Source: Entomomonas asaccharolytica (GTDB lineage: Bacteria > Pseudomonadota > Gammaproteobacteria > Pseudomonadales > Pseudomonadaceae). From it: a DNA stretch of 64,000 nucleotides. The position numbers were made by a program, and so were the translations under genes. A model generated the notes under the pieces. It was not told the origin of the DNA. It saw only the letters and a program-made list of their open reading frames with translations, and made no database searches. The stretch is taken from positions 1,813,673 to 1,877,672 of the forward strand of contig NZ_CP067393.1 in NCBI RefSeq assembly GCF_016653615.1, given 5' to 3'. Positions 47,501 to 54,899 of this stretch are shown here, piece by piece; positions within the stretch are counted from its first letter, which is position 1, and each line of letters opens with the position of its first letter.

Positions 47501-48341
47501 ACAAGGTGTGGCTGAACTTAACAATATTCCGCCAGGCATTTATCGCTATCGTGCCAGTGCAACAGATCACGTGGATACAAGTGGCATGTTAGTCATACGT
47601 TCTAATGTAACAACCAATGAACATATTTTTATGGAATACCAACTTATCAATATCGAGTTCAATGTTACAGAAACTACTGTTCAAGATGAGTATGAAATTG
47701 AACTAGAAGCGAGTTTTAATACCCAAGTTCCATCTCCTATTATGGTATTTGAACCCATGTCTATCAGCCTAAATGGTATGCAGGCAGGTGATGTAAAAAC
47801 GGGGGAATTAGTACTAACAAACTATGGCTTAGTACAGGCAGAAAATGTGAAATTTTTCCCACCCACTTCAGATACTAAATTTCATTACGAATTCTTGGCT
47901 GAAGTGCCTTCTACTATTGCCCCCAAAACAAGAGTCGTTATCCCCTATAAAGTCACAGCCTTAGCAAAACCTGCTTTCAGAATGGCCAGTGCCTTTAGCA
48001 CAGAGACTACAAATGAAGATTGTGACTCTTATGTTAAATACTTCTCAGAAGAACATACCAGCGAATGCGCCAATGGTGATACCTCAAATGGAAAAAGCCA
48101 AGGTAACTACAACAAAGTAGCAGGTAAAAGCTGTAATACAGCCTCCGTTGGTGGTAGTAACAATATCGGTGGTGGCGGTTGGAGTTCTGGCGGTTTCGGT
48201 GGTGGTACTTCAGGTGGTGCATCAGGTGGCTGGACAGGTGGTGGAACCACATCATCCCCTATTCCATTAACCGATGGTTGTACACCAGAGTGTGAGGGTG
48301 AGTGCTGTGAAGGCGAAGGCTCTCAAGCTGGTAATCAATAA
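44526..48341 (+). CDS. Large secreted Ig-like surface protein with glycine-rich tail
   Basis: 1271 residues. A long N-terminal signal segment (about 1-50, ...SNLTIAATN) is followed by a nidogen-like domain ('IGFNFKLYQQEFNEFHASTNG', 'NTLYVFWDDLRT'), a fibronectin-III-like region, several bacterial Ig-like domains ('PVTNSKLNQATVMVSGKGEAG', 'PAEGLTLVAPTQIEI'), CARDB/NPCBM-type beta domains, then from about 1180 a Cys-bearing stretch, a Gly/Ser-rich linker (GGGGWSSGGFGGGTSGG) and a Cys-rich end (CTPECEGECCEGEG). Quotes longer than a motif are abridged. No anchor is seen. It directly precedes the RHS gene and probably forms part of the same secreted assembly. Confidence 0.75.
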   Translation: MNILQHYNRTLFLLYLVKKQGYRLFTLTLKKITSLIAFCSLIAISNLTIAATNTGLTGDDQVKGPFPIGFNFKLYQQEFNEFHASTNGLLQFTNPSTAYSNSCLPGSLNNTLYVFWDDLRTNVTGQPDGTVYYETIGEAPDRQLIAQWTNQYFYGSNLPMGTFQAILYEGSNEIKFQYRNLFDDRSKGNSATIGIQGEDKLVQQISCNQTNALSSEQAIVFTPNETLTGYTVNTQAEYDFIDISGLSVRPPVATSRYTKTDLHWTWSQLSTLTSYQIEIQDQQGNIVLQQVLGNVGEFTYNTNLTNGKSYKARVRGSINNGGTWEFWSGFSLPITVDTGKPQVQIDSFSRLNEETLKIIYQAFDDISGLAEVNLQIASDEAFDTILVTEQLSIENTSATITGINHRGSLYARINAVDQIGNTSDFSNIKSIELLAPTIITPVTNSKLNQATVMVSGKGEAGGLVQLFLNGQVIGSEIEVDQQNNFNTTITLPNEGNYQLSATIKTDSATSELSNLISVEYKLPIPTASFITPAEGLTLVAPTQIEISAIDELAIKQVEIYINNSKKTTLTKVPYQYQWDVTQVKNGDYTIKVNVINSSNKMVTLTRQIKVDIQQPEIPQTIYTGEITDISPKTSYGPQPITFTGHAIYRADAEKAANLPLTLLLTTNGFDKTINVVTDATGTFSYTFEPEAHDAGLYTAMAIHPKESKTYAQGNFAINRIKFDITGYNLTTARHLATPIKVTATSSAGATNLHWQLKAEDQPTGTLPKGIEIDTSATVNIAAGKSAPLIINFKADDTAPETGALFLTAFATDSGDLERGKFQINYRLTPATPALTVTPTYIETGVQQANSIVESIKLTNKGLIAAENVQIKLLDQNNNPAPNWVFISSKQLGSLEVGETLDLQLTAQPDSSLADGIYRFNIIVTASNGNGGTIPVSVSVTQHGQGSVMFDVADIYTATLNENGLPIQGVANVTIKLQNENVVTQQYQLKTNQQGVAELNNIPPGIYRYRASATDHVDTSGMLVIRSNVTTNEHIFMEYQLINIEFNVTETTVQDEYEIELEASFNTQVPSPIMVFEPMSISLNGMQAGDVKTGELVLTNYGLVQAENVKFFPPTSDTKFHYEFLAEVPSTIAPKTRVVIPYKVTALAKPAFRMASAFSTETTNEDCDSYVKYFSEEHTSECANGDTSNGKSQGNYNKVAGKSCNTASVGGSNNIGGGGWSSGGFGGGTSGGASGGWTGGGTTSSPIPLTDGCTPECEGECCEGEGSQAGNQ

Positions 48342-48382
48342 CAGAATAATTTTCTATAGATTTAGATACAAGGAATCATCTT

Positions 48383-51300
48383 ATGTTAGCTAAACAACAT
48401 AAACGACACAAAATGAAAAGATCAAAGAAAACAACGATCGACTATATATTATCAATTGGGTTAGTAATTATGATGATTATTATCTCAATACCACAAACAG
48501 TATTTGCACAAGTTATGCCTAATTTTGCAGGCTCGAATGCTATGTCCAGATCTAAAATTAAACTACCTAATGCAGAATATACAGAAAGCAGTATAGACCT
48601 TAGCGTCAAAGCACAAGGTGGCGAAATAAAACTAAATCGTACTTGGACTAATAATCGTTGGTATATCAATCCAGTATGGGCAGATTTAGAATTTAAAGCC
48701 TATGAAATTAACAAAGCTCTATTTAGCATTAATAGAGCAGGTGTTATTTATTATAAAATAGGTAACACTGATCTATACAGCGCTAGCCAAACCTATATTA
48801 AGAAAACAGAGTCAGGCTGGCAATGGTATGATCGTCAAGGTAACTGGATTAATTATGACAGTAAAGGCCGTGTTACTGAATACAGTGACAGCAATAACAA
48901 CAAAGTAAGCTTTGATATCAGCCCAGAAGGTCGTCGTACAGCCATTAGAGACCATCATGGAGAGCTCGTATATAGCTTTAAATACGATACTAGCGAGCGC
49001 CTAATTGAAGCCAAAGACCGTGAAAATCGTACAGTAACCTATCTCTGGCAAGGTAATTTATTAGTCAAAGTAACTGATGTGCTAGGCAATGATTGGCACT
49101 ATGGTTATGACGATAAAGGCCGACTCAGCCAAACCACTGCACCTGATAGTACGATTAATAAAATTGAATACAGTAGCAGTACAAAAGCAGCTTCAACAGG
49201 TATGGTCAGTGGCAAAAATGCTGGTCAAATAGAATACATAAAAGTTATTACAGCTGGCTCTACAGGGAAATCAGGTAAAGGCTATACAATGGCTACTGCT
49301 GGCAAGCAGTCAAAATCTGGTGCTGGTGAAACAACCATTACTCGCCAATACAATGGCACTACTAAGACCTATAAAGTTGACACTGTAAAATCGGGTAGTT
49401 CAAACCGTATCAGTAGTAGAACCTATAATAAAAGCGGCAAAGCACTTACCAGTTCCAGTAATGGAAAAAAGACAGAAGATATTAAACGGGATAATAATGT
49501 CGTTAAATATACTGATGAACGCGGTTATACCAATGCTATTCACTTTGATAGCATAGGTCGCCCCATTAAAATTATTCGAGCAGATGGTTTAAGCGAAAGT
49601 TTTGCTTATGAAAATACTTTTAACAAGGTGACTCGTTATACCGATGCACAGGGCAATACCTACAAATACAGCTATGATAGTAAAGGCAACTTAACACAAG
49701 CTATTGCAGCAGAAGGTAAAAATGAACAGCAAACAACACTATTAAAGTATGATAGCTTTGGCCAACCAACCACCATTACTCTTAAAAGTAAAGACAGAAC
49801 CATTACCTTACGTCAAACCTTTGACACTTACGGTAATGTAGCCTCATTTACTGATGGTAATGGCCATACCTACCAGTTTACCTACAATATTCAAGGGCAA
49901 GCTACCAGTGTAACCAATCCCTTAAACAATACATGGCAAACTACCTATAATGCAGCGGGCTACCCTACTGCAATAATAGACCCATTAAACCATCACTATA
50001 CCTATACAACGGACTCAATGGGACGTGTAACCTCTATTACTAATCCATTAGGTAAAGTGGTTACCTATAACTATCAATTTAGCGATAGCGGATGGCAAGT
50101 TAATAAAACCAACGCACTTAATGAAACCCAAAGTTATTATTTTGATACGGATGGTCGTTTTATTAAAGGTGTATTACCCTCAGGTTTAGCAATAACTCAA
50201 TCTTACGATATTGATGGCAACCTTATCCAACAAACAGATATGGCTGGTAATAGCTATCAATACGAATATGGTGCTGAAAATACTAAGTTAAGTGGTTTAT
50301 TAACTAAAACTATTTATCCAGCCTACAGTGAAACCTATCAATACAATGCACTAGGTTTCCCTACTCAAATTACCCAAATACTTGATGCACAAAATCAGTT
50401 AATCAATCGTATTGGCTATAATGAACTTAATGTGCCTGTTAATATAACAAAAGCAAACAATAGTACAACTAGCCTACAATGGAATACTTTTAAACAAGCT
50501 ACTGGTTTAACTGATGCATTAGGAAATAACAGCAAACAAGAGTGGGACATTTTTGCCAATGTTACAAAACTAATTGATCCACAGGGTAATAATTATCAAT
50601 TTAGCTATGATAATAATGGTAATCTTATTAAAGAGACCAAGGCTGTTAGTAATGTGGTTGAATATACCTTTAACACAGCCAATCAGAAAATTAAAGAACA
50701 AGATTCCGTAGGTAATATTATAGTTTATCAATACGATAAAGCGGGTCGTCTTACTCAAAAAGACTACAGTTTAAAAGAACAAACCTCTCCTAGCCAAACT
50801 ATCATATATAACTATGATGCTGCTAACCAACTAACCAATATTATACAAACAGGAGATACTCATAGTCAGTTCAATTACACATATGATGAGCTAGGTCGTA
50901 TCATTAAAGAAACCATTACTTATGGTACAGGTACGCAAAAAATTACCAATACCTTAAAGTACACATATGATATTGATGGCAACTTAACGAGTTTAACCTA
51001 CCCTGATAATACTCAAACTTCCTTTCACTATGAAAAAGGATTAATTAAAGAGGTACGACTCGCCAATGGTGAAAAAATTACTTGGGAACAATACACATGG
51101 TTAAAACCTAGCTTAATTCGCTTCCCTGGAGCAACCAAAACCATTAACTATGATGGATTATTACGCCCTACTAATATTAAGATAACTAATAATCAAAATA
51201 GCCTATTAATGAATAGAGATTACCAATACGATAAAGTACATAATATTATTGATCTTAGTAATGAAGATGGTCAAACTGAATACAAGTATGATTTATTAAA

Positions 51301-52615
51301 TCGTTTAACAACGGTTACCCCATCACCATCATTGCAACAAATAGGATTAAGCGCTGAAACCTACAGCTATGATACTGTTAATAATCGTATTGGCAGTGGT
51401 CAGGATGGCAATTGGTTATACAATAGCAAAAATCAATTAATTCAATATACAGAAAATAACCAACATACCCTATTAACCTATTCAGAAAATGGTAATTTAG
51501 CCACAGAAACTAAAAATAGTAAGACATTGACCTATCAATATAATGCAGCTAATCGTTTAACTGCCATAAATGATGGTACACAAGAAATTGCTTATTATCA
51601 ATATGATCCTTTTGGGCGTCGTATTAGTAAAACTGTAAAAGGTGAAACCACTTATTACCTCTATACAAAAGAAGGTTTAATAGGTGAGCTAAATGAACAA
51701 GGTACAATGTTTGTAGCTTATGGCTGGGAACCCAATACACAATGGGGAACACAACCATTATGGCAAGCGAACCTAACTCAAAGCTCAAACCTTACAACCA
51801 CCAAATATAATTATCTCTATACAGATCATTTGGGTACCCCCCAACTAGCTGTTGATAATCAAGGCCAAACCACATGGAAAAGTATAACAGAAGCTTTTGG
51901 TAAAACTAACTTAAATACTAATAACCAAATAACCATGAACTTACGCTTTCCTGGACAATATTTTGACCAAGAAACAGGGTTAAATTACAACTGGTTCCGT
52001 TACTATAATCCCTCTATAGGTCGTTATACTCAAAATGATTTTCTTGGATATTATCATGAGCTAAATGAATATGTTTATGTAAATAATAATTCAATCATTA
52101 AATTAGACTACAATGGATTAGCAACTCAATTTGGTGTTGGGCTCTCTGGAATATTTCATGCTGGAATTCCACCTCTCTTTTTAGGTCTTGGATCTGGTGC
52201 AAGTATTTCAGTAGGTATCTCAATACCTGATAATATTCTAAAGTTAAAATGTTACCAGTTATTTTTTCAATCCCAAACTAGTGTTAATTTTGGTTGGGGT
52301 GCATATATTGGATTTGGAGTAAATCTAAGTGGTTCCACTTCTGAAGGACCTCTCAAACAAGGTTTATCAAAAGAATCAGGTTTAGTTTTTGATGTTAATG
52401 CGGGATATGGGGCATCTGGAGGACTATCAATCAATATGGGTGATGAAGCCGTAATAAATAAAGGAAACTCATGGACTCCTGGAGATTTAGGACTATCTAC
52501 TTCTCTTCCTATAAAATTAATACCAGGAAAAGGATTCGGGGTAGCTGGAAGCGTTGGTAGGTATACAAGTCATAAATATGTAGTAAATGATGTTGATGAG
52601 TGTGAATGTAAGTAA
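48383..52615 (+). CDS. Secreted RHS/YD-repeat protein with variable C-terminal tail
   Basis: 1410 residues. A Sec-type signal (about 1-42, ...SIPQTVFA-Q) replaces the PAAR or DUF6531 head of type VI RHS effectors. Many YD repeats form the expected beta shell ('YDSKGNLTQA', 'YDIDGNLI', 'YDNNGNLIKE'). The RHS core lies at about 1150-1247: YDPFGRRISK, YLYTDHLGTPQLAVD, FPGQYFDQETGLNYNWFRYY, then DYNGLA, the place where canonical proteins have DPxGL. A 163-residue tail follows. AAGGAA precedes ATG 48383; ATG 48413 is also possible. It is last of the four-gene run and closed by a terminator. Confidence 0.88.
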   Translation: MLAKQHKRHKMKRSKKTTIDYILSIGLVIMMIIISIPQTVFAQVMPNFAGSNAMSRSKIKLPNAEYTESSIDLSVKAQGGEIKLNRTWTNNRWYINPVWADLEFKAYEINKALFSINRAGVIYYKIGNTDLYSASQTYIKKTESGWQWYDRQGNWINYDSKGRVTEYSDSNNNKVSFDISPEGRRTAIRDHHGELVYSFKYDTSERLIEAKDRENRTVTYLWQGNLLVKVTDVLGNDWHYGYDDKGRLSQTTAPDSTINKIEYSSSTKAASTGMVSGKNAGQIEYIKVITAGSTGKSGKGYTMATAGKQSKSGAGETTITRQYNGTTKTYKVDTVKSGSSNRISSRTYNKSGKALTSSSNGKKTEDIKRDNNVVKYTDERGYTNAIHFDSIGRPIKIIRADGLSESFAYENTFNKVTRYTDAQGNTYKYSYDSKGNLTQAIAAEGKNEQQTTLLKYDSFGQPTTITLKSKDRTITLRQTFDTYGNVASFTDGNGHTYQFTYNIQGQATSVTNPLNNTWQTTYNAAGYPTAIIDPLNHHYTYTTDSMGRVTSITNPLGKVVTYNYQFSDSGWQVNKTNALNETQSYYFDTDGRFIKGVLPSGLAITQSYDIDGNLIQQTDMAGNSYQYEYGAENTKLSGLLTKTIYPAYSETYQYNALGFPTQITQILDAQNQLINRIGYNELNVPVNITKANNSTTSLQWNTFKQATGLTDALGNNSKQEWDIFANVTKLIDPQGNNYQFSYDNNGNLIKETKAVSNVVEYTFNTANQKIKEQDSVGNIIVYQYDKAGRLTQKDYSLKEQTSPSQTIIYNYDAANQLTNIIQTGDTHSQFNYTYDELGRIIKETITYGTGTQKITNTLKYTYDIDGNLTSLTYPDNTQTSFHYEKGLIKEVRLANGEKITWEQYTWLKPSLIRFPGATKTINYDGLLRPTNIKITNNQNSLLMNRDYQYDKVHNIIDLSNEDGQTEYKYDLLNRLTTVTPSPSLQQIGLSAETYSYDTVNNRIGSGQDGNWLYNSKNQLIQYTENNQHTLLTYSENGNLATETKNSKTLTYQYNAANRLTAINDGTQEIAYYQYDPFGRRISKTVKGETTYYLYTKEGLIGELNEQGTMFVAYGWEPNTQWGTQPLWQANLTQSSNLTTTKYNYLYTDHLGTPQLAVDNQGQTTWKSITEAFGKTNLNTNNQITMNLRFPGQYFDQETGLNYNWFRYYNPSIGRYTQNDFLGYYHELNEYVYVNNNSIIKLDYNGLATQFGVGLSGIFHAGIPPLFLGLGSGASISVGISIPDNILKLKCYQLFFQSQTSVNFGWGAYIGFGVNLSGSTSEGPLKQGLSKESGLVFDVNAGYGASGGLSINMGDEAVINKGNSWTPGDLGLSTSLPIKLIPGKGFGVAGSVGRYTSHKYVVNDVDECECK
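52124..52612 (+). other. Variable C-terminal tail of the RHS protein (163 codons)
   Basis: This is the part after the RHS core motif. It is glycine-rich with alternating hydrophobic residues ('GLGSGASISVGISI', 'GWGAYIGFGVNLSGS') and a final Cys pair (DECECK). The pattern suggests beta hairpins or a membrane-inserting domain. I recognise no nuclease, deaminase or protease motif. In RHS proteins this position normally carries the toxic domain. Confidence 0.6.
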
Positions 52616-53120
52616 TCATTAATAAAACTATTTCTAAAGTATACCAAGGCTGTTCTTGGTATACTTATATACCAATTTTTACATCTTTTAAACTAATAAT
52701 AAGTTCTTATAGCTACTGATAGTACTTTTATGTACCTCCTATACAATTAGTTTTCCAATGCCTAAACCTAAATTAATGCCTCCTCTTTCCAATATCTTTG
52801 AATTTAGTTATACAGTTTTCAACATGTGAATTTATTCAACTTTCACTATAAAACCTAAAAAAACTCATACTACTGTTTACTTAAAATCATTATTAAAAAT
52901 AAAATCTTTTTGCTATATTAATTAACCGAATTAGACCTGATTAAAAGGAGTGTTTACTTTAAAAAATAGTATTAGTTATTTCCATTGATAATTGATTAGT
53001 AAATAACTGTAAGATGGCTTTCAAAAGTTAGAAATTAAAACTATTTGCAATAAAGAATCAACCAAACTAGAGGCTTTATACTAACATCCCCCACTTTAGG
53101 TTGCTAAAAATGGTGAATAT
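52616..53120. other. 505-bp intergenic region after the RHS gene
   Basis: It holds the RHS terminator (52639-52664) and AT-rich DNA. One AAAAGGAGTG at 52942-52951 resembles a ribosome site, but no frame follows. No immunity-type gene is evident here. Confidence 0.5.
52639..52664 (+). terminator. Terminator of the RHS gene run
   Basis: Perfect stem GTATACCAAG / CTTGGTATAC with a 6-nt loop, 24 nt after the stop. The T tail is short and broken. Confidence 0.65.
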
Positions 53121-53546
53121 ATGATTTTTCGCTATCTATTAGTTTTAGTTATATCTATTTCCTGTGTGGCTTGCTCTGATAATGTTGAAGTTATTAGTAC
53201 TAATATAGTCAATGATCCTGACACAAGCTCACCACTAGAAATATGCTTTAATAAACCTTTTACAGACCGATTAAAAGCCAAAATAACTGTTGTAACCAAA
53301 GATGATTTAATCTTTTCTAGACAAGATATAATTTTATCTTTTGATCATAGTAATAAAACAAATTGCTTATTTCTCAATGCTAGAAAGTCTTTACTACCTA
53401 AAAGATCGCCTAAGGAGTTACGTCGACAAGCAAGAAATAGCTTGAAACATGAGAATATTAAATCAATTGATATTAAATTATCTCAAAACCATGGATATCT
53501 TTATAACTCGGAAAATCAAATAACTGAATATTTAAGAACATTCTAA
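53121..53546 (+). CDS. Hypothetical lipoprotein
   Basis: 141 residues. The N-terminus MIFRYLLVLVISISCVACSD is a lipoprotein signal with Cys18 as the likely lipidated residue (lipobox CVAC). The rest is beta-rich with two more cysteines ('LEICFNKPF', 'TNCLFLN') that could pair. No family is recognised. Weak site GGTGA at 53112-53116. It has its own terminator and is 505 bp past the RHS gene, so it is not in that transcript. A protective partner role for the RHS tail can only be guessed. Confidence 0.7.
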   Translation: MIFRYLLVLVISISCVACSDNVEVISTNIVNDPDTSSPLEICFNKPFTDRLKAKITVVTKDDLIFSRQDIILSFDHSNKTNCLFLNARKSLLPKRSPKELRRQARNSLKHENIKSIDIKLSQNHGYLYNSENQITEYLRTF

Positions 53547-53548
53547 AT

Positions 53549-53589
53549 AGTTATAAATAAACCTACTTAATGTAGGTTTATTTATAACT
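53549..53589 (+). terminator. Terminator after the lipoprotein gene
   Basis: 18-bp perfect stem AGTTATAAATAAACCTAC / GTAGGTTTATTTATAACT with a 5-nt loop, 2 nt after the stop codon. Confidence 0.8.
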
Positions 53590-53921
53590 ATTTTTTCGGC
53601 TAATTTAATTGGCATTTGCACCATAACACTCTTGCTTTAGTTTATTTCACTCTATTTTAATATATTAATAGCATTATTATTTAAGATTATTTGAATTTAA
53701 TAAAGATTCCTTATTTACTCCCTACGCGCTTCACAACACCTACTAGCTATAATTATTTGTTAAACTCTTTCTAAAAGATTATATGAATATCTTGCAATTC
53801 TAAAAAAAAATTTGGTATATTAAAAATGTTTGAATTGCTTTATTGAAATATAAAAATCAAATTTTATAGCATTAACTTAAAGTAAAAAATAATTATTAAT
53901 TAATGAGTTACGGGGAGGTTT
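53590..53921. other. 332-bp intergenic region, no gene seen
   Basis: Strongly AT-rich. Nothing beyond the GGGGAGG ribosome site (53912-53918) of the next gene is recognisable. Confidence 0.5.
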
Positions 53922-54140
53922 ATGACTAAAGAAGAGCAATTAATACTTAGTAAGGCCTATACAGCTAAAGATCATCCAATTGAAGAATTTAGGTGTGTAG
54001 AAATAACAAGTGACTCTAGCCATTACCATGCGGCTAATAATCTAGTTGCCAAAGGTTACCTTACCACGTTGTTTACAGAAAACTTTTTTATTATTACTGA
54101 TAATGGTATCAAATGTTGGGGTACACAGTCTTTATCCTAA
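53922..54140 (+). CDS. Small hypothetical protein, possible winged-helix fold
   Basis: 72 residues with a very strong ribosome site (GGGGAGG, spacing 3). 'MTKEEQLILSKAYTAKDHPIEEF' then 'ANNLVAKGYLTTLFTENFFIITDNGIKCW' (parts quoted) suggest a helix pair followed by a beta wing, as in short regulators of mobile elements. No family is recognised. It is closed by its own terminator. Confidence 0.65.
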   Translation: MTKEEQLILSKAYTAKDHPIEEFRCVEITSDSSHYHAANNLVAKGYLTTLFTENFFIITDNGIKCWGTQSLS

Positions 54141-54175
54141 ATAAAGGTTAAACCCGTTTAAAAATCGATTAACTT

Positions 54176-54200
54176 AAAAGCCCCCTTAAACGGGGCTTTT
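54176..54200 (+). terminator. Terminator after the small winged-helix-like gene
   Basis: Stem AAAAGCCCC / GGGGCTTTT with a 7-nt loop, 36 nt past the stop. Confidence 0.8.
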
Positions 54201-54355
54201 AAATTTAAGTAAAACTCTTCTAGGATAACTTCTTACTAAAAATTAACAAAGTTTTTATATAACATCTATAGTAATTATCCATTAAATGATTAATTGCTTA
54301 TATTTTCTATAAATACTAAAAAGTTTTTTATATGTATGACAGAACATAAATAATT

Positions 54356-54386
54356 AGACCCCTGACTATTTCTAATTCAGAGGTCT
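54356..54386. terminator. Hairpin downstream of the 96-residue protein gene
   Basis: Stem AGACCCCTGA / TCAGAGGTCT with one mismatch and an 11-nt loop. The T-rich side is on the forward strand, but it sits 24 bp past the end of the reverse-strand gene and may act both ways. Confidence 0.5.
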
Positions 54387-54409
54387 TTTATTACTAATTT
54401 AAATTTTAG

Positions 54410-54700
54410 TTAGTTGTTTACTAAACTACTATTTAACAAAGTCTTAGTAAATGCTACAGCTTCTGCTCTAACATCTTCTACTGATTTATTTTTATCTCCA
54501 GGAATTTTAACCATAAGTGTTCCATTAAAAACTGTTACTCGTTGTACAGCGTCTGCTATCTCCCAATGCACATCTGATGGGTTATCAACTCTAAACTCCA
54601 GTTTTACTTCAACTGTATGCCTAGCAGGAACTATCCCCATAAATGCAGACTCCCAATCTGATATATCGCCTGCTGTAACAGCCACTTTTGTATATTCCAT
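54410..54700 (-). CDS. Hypothetical protein, 96 residues
   Basis: MEYTKVAVTAGDISDWESAF at the start, then beta-strand-rich 'HTVEVKLEFRV' and 'VQRVTVFNGTLMVKIPG' and a helical C-terminus. No signal, no membrane segment, no recognised family. A good ribosome site (AAAGGAGAT) precedes ATG 54700. Its promoter must lie in the 100 bp between it and the autotransporter terminator. Confidence 0.65.
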   Translation of the reverse strand: MEYTKVAVTAGDISDWESAFMGIVPARHTVEVKLEFRVDNPSDVHWEIADAVQRVTVFNGTLMVKIPGDKNKSVEDVRAEAVAFTKTLLNSSLVNN

Positions 54701-54796
54701 ATTAATCTCCTTTAATGTTTAATGGAGATACTATTTTATTAAATATAACCTATTGATTCTTCTTGCCTTAACAAGATATATAGGAGAATTATAAAT

Positions 54797-54825
54797 AAAA
54801 AAACCAACAATTAAGTTGGTTTTTT
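54797..54825 (-). terminator. Terminator of the autotransporter gene
   Basis: Stem AAAAAACCAAC / GTTGGTTTTTT with a 6-nt loop, about 75 bp past the autotransporter stop on the reverse strand. T tracts are present on both strands. Confidence 0.8.
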
Positions 54826-54899
54826 ATGGCGATTAGTAAATTACTTATAATTCAAAAAGTGCTGTCAAATTAAACAGCATCTTTTCTTTAAATAGCCAA

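Noticed and set aside
53121-53546. Immunity protein for the RHS tail
   Set aside because: It is 505 bp away with a terminator in between and is a lipoprotein of unknown family. Position alone is not enough.
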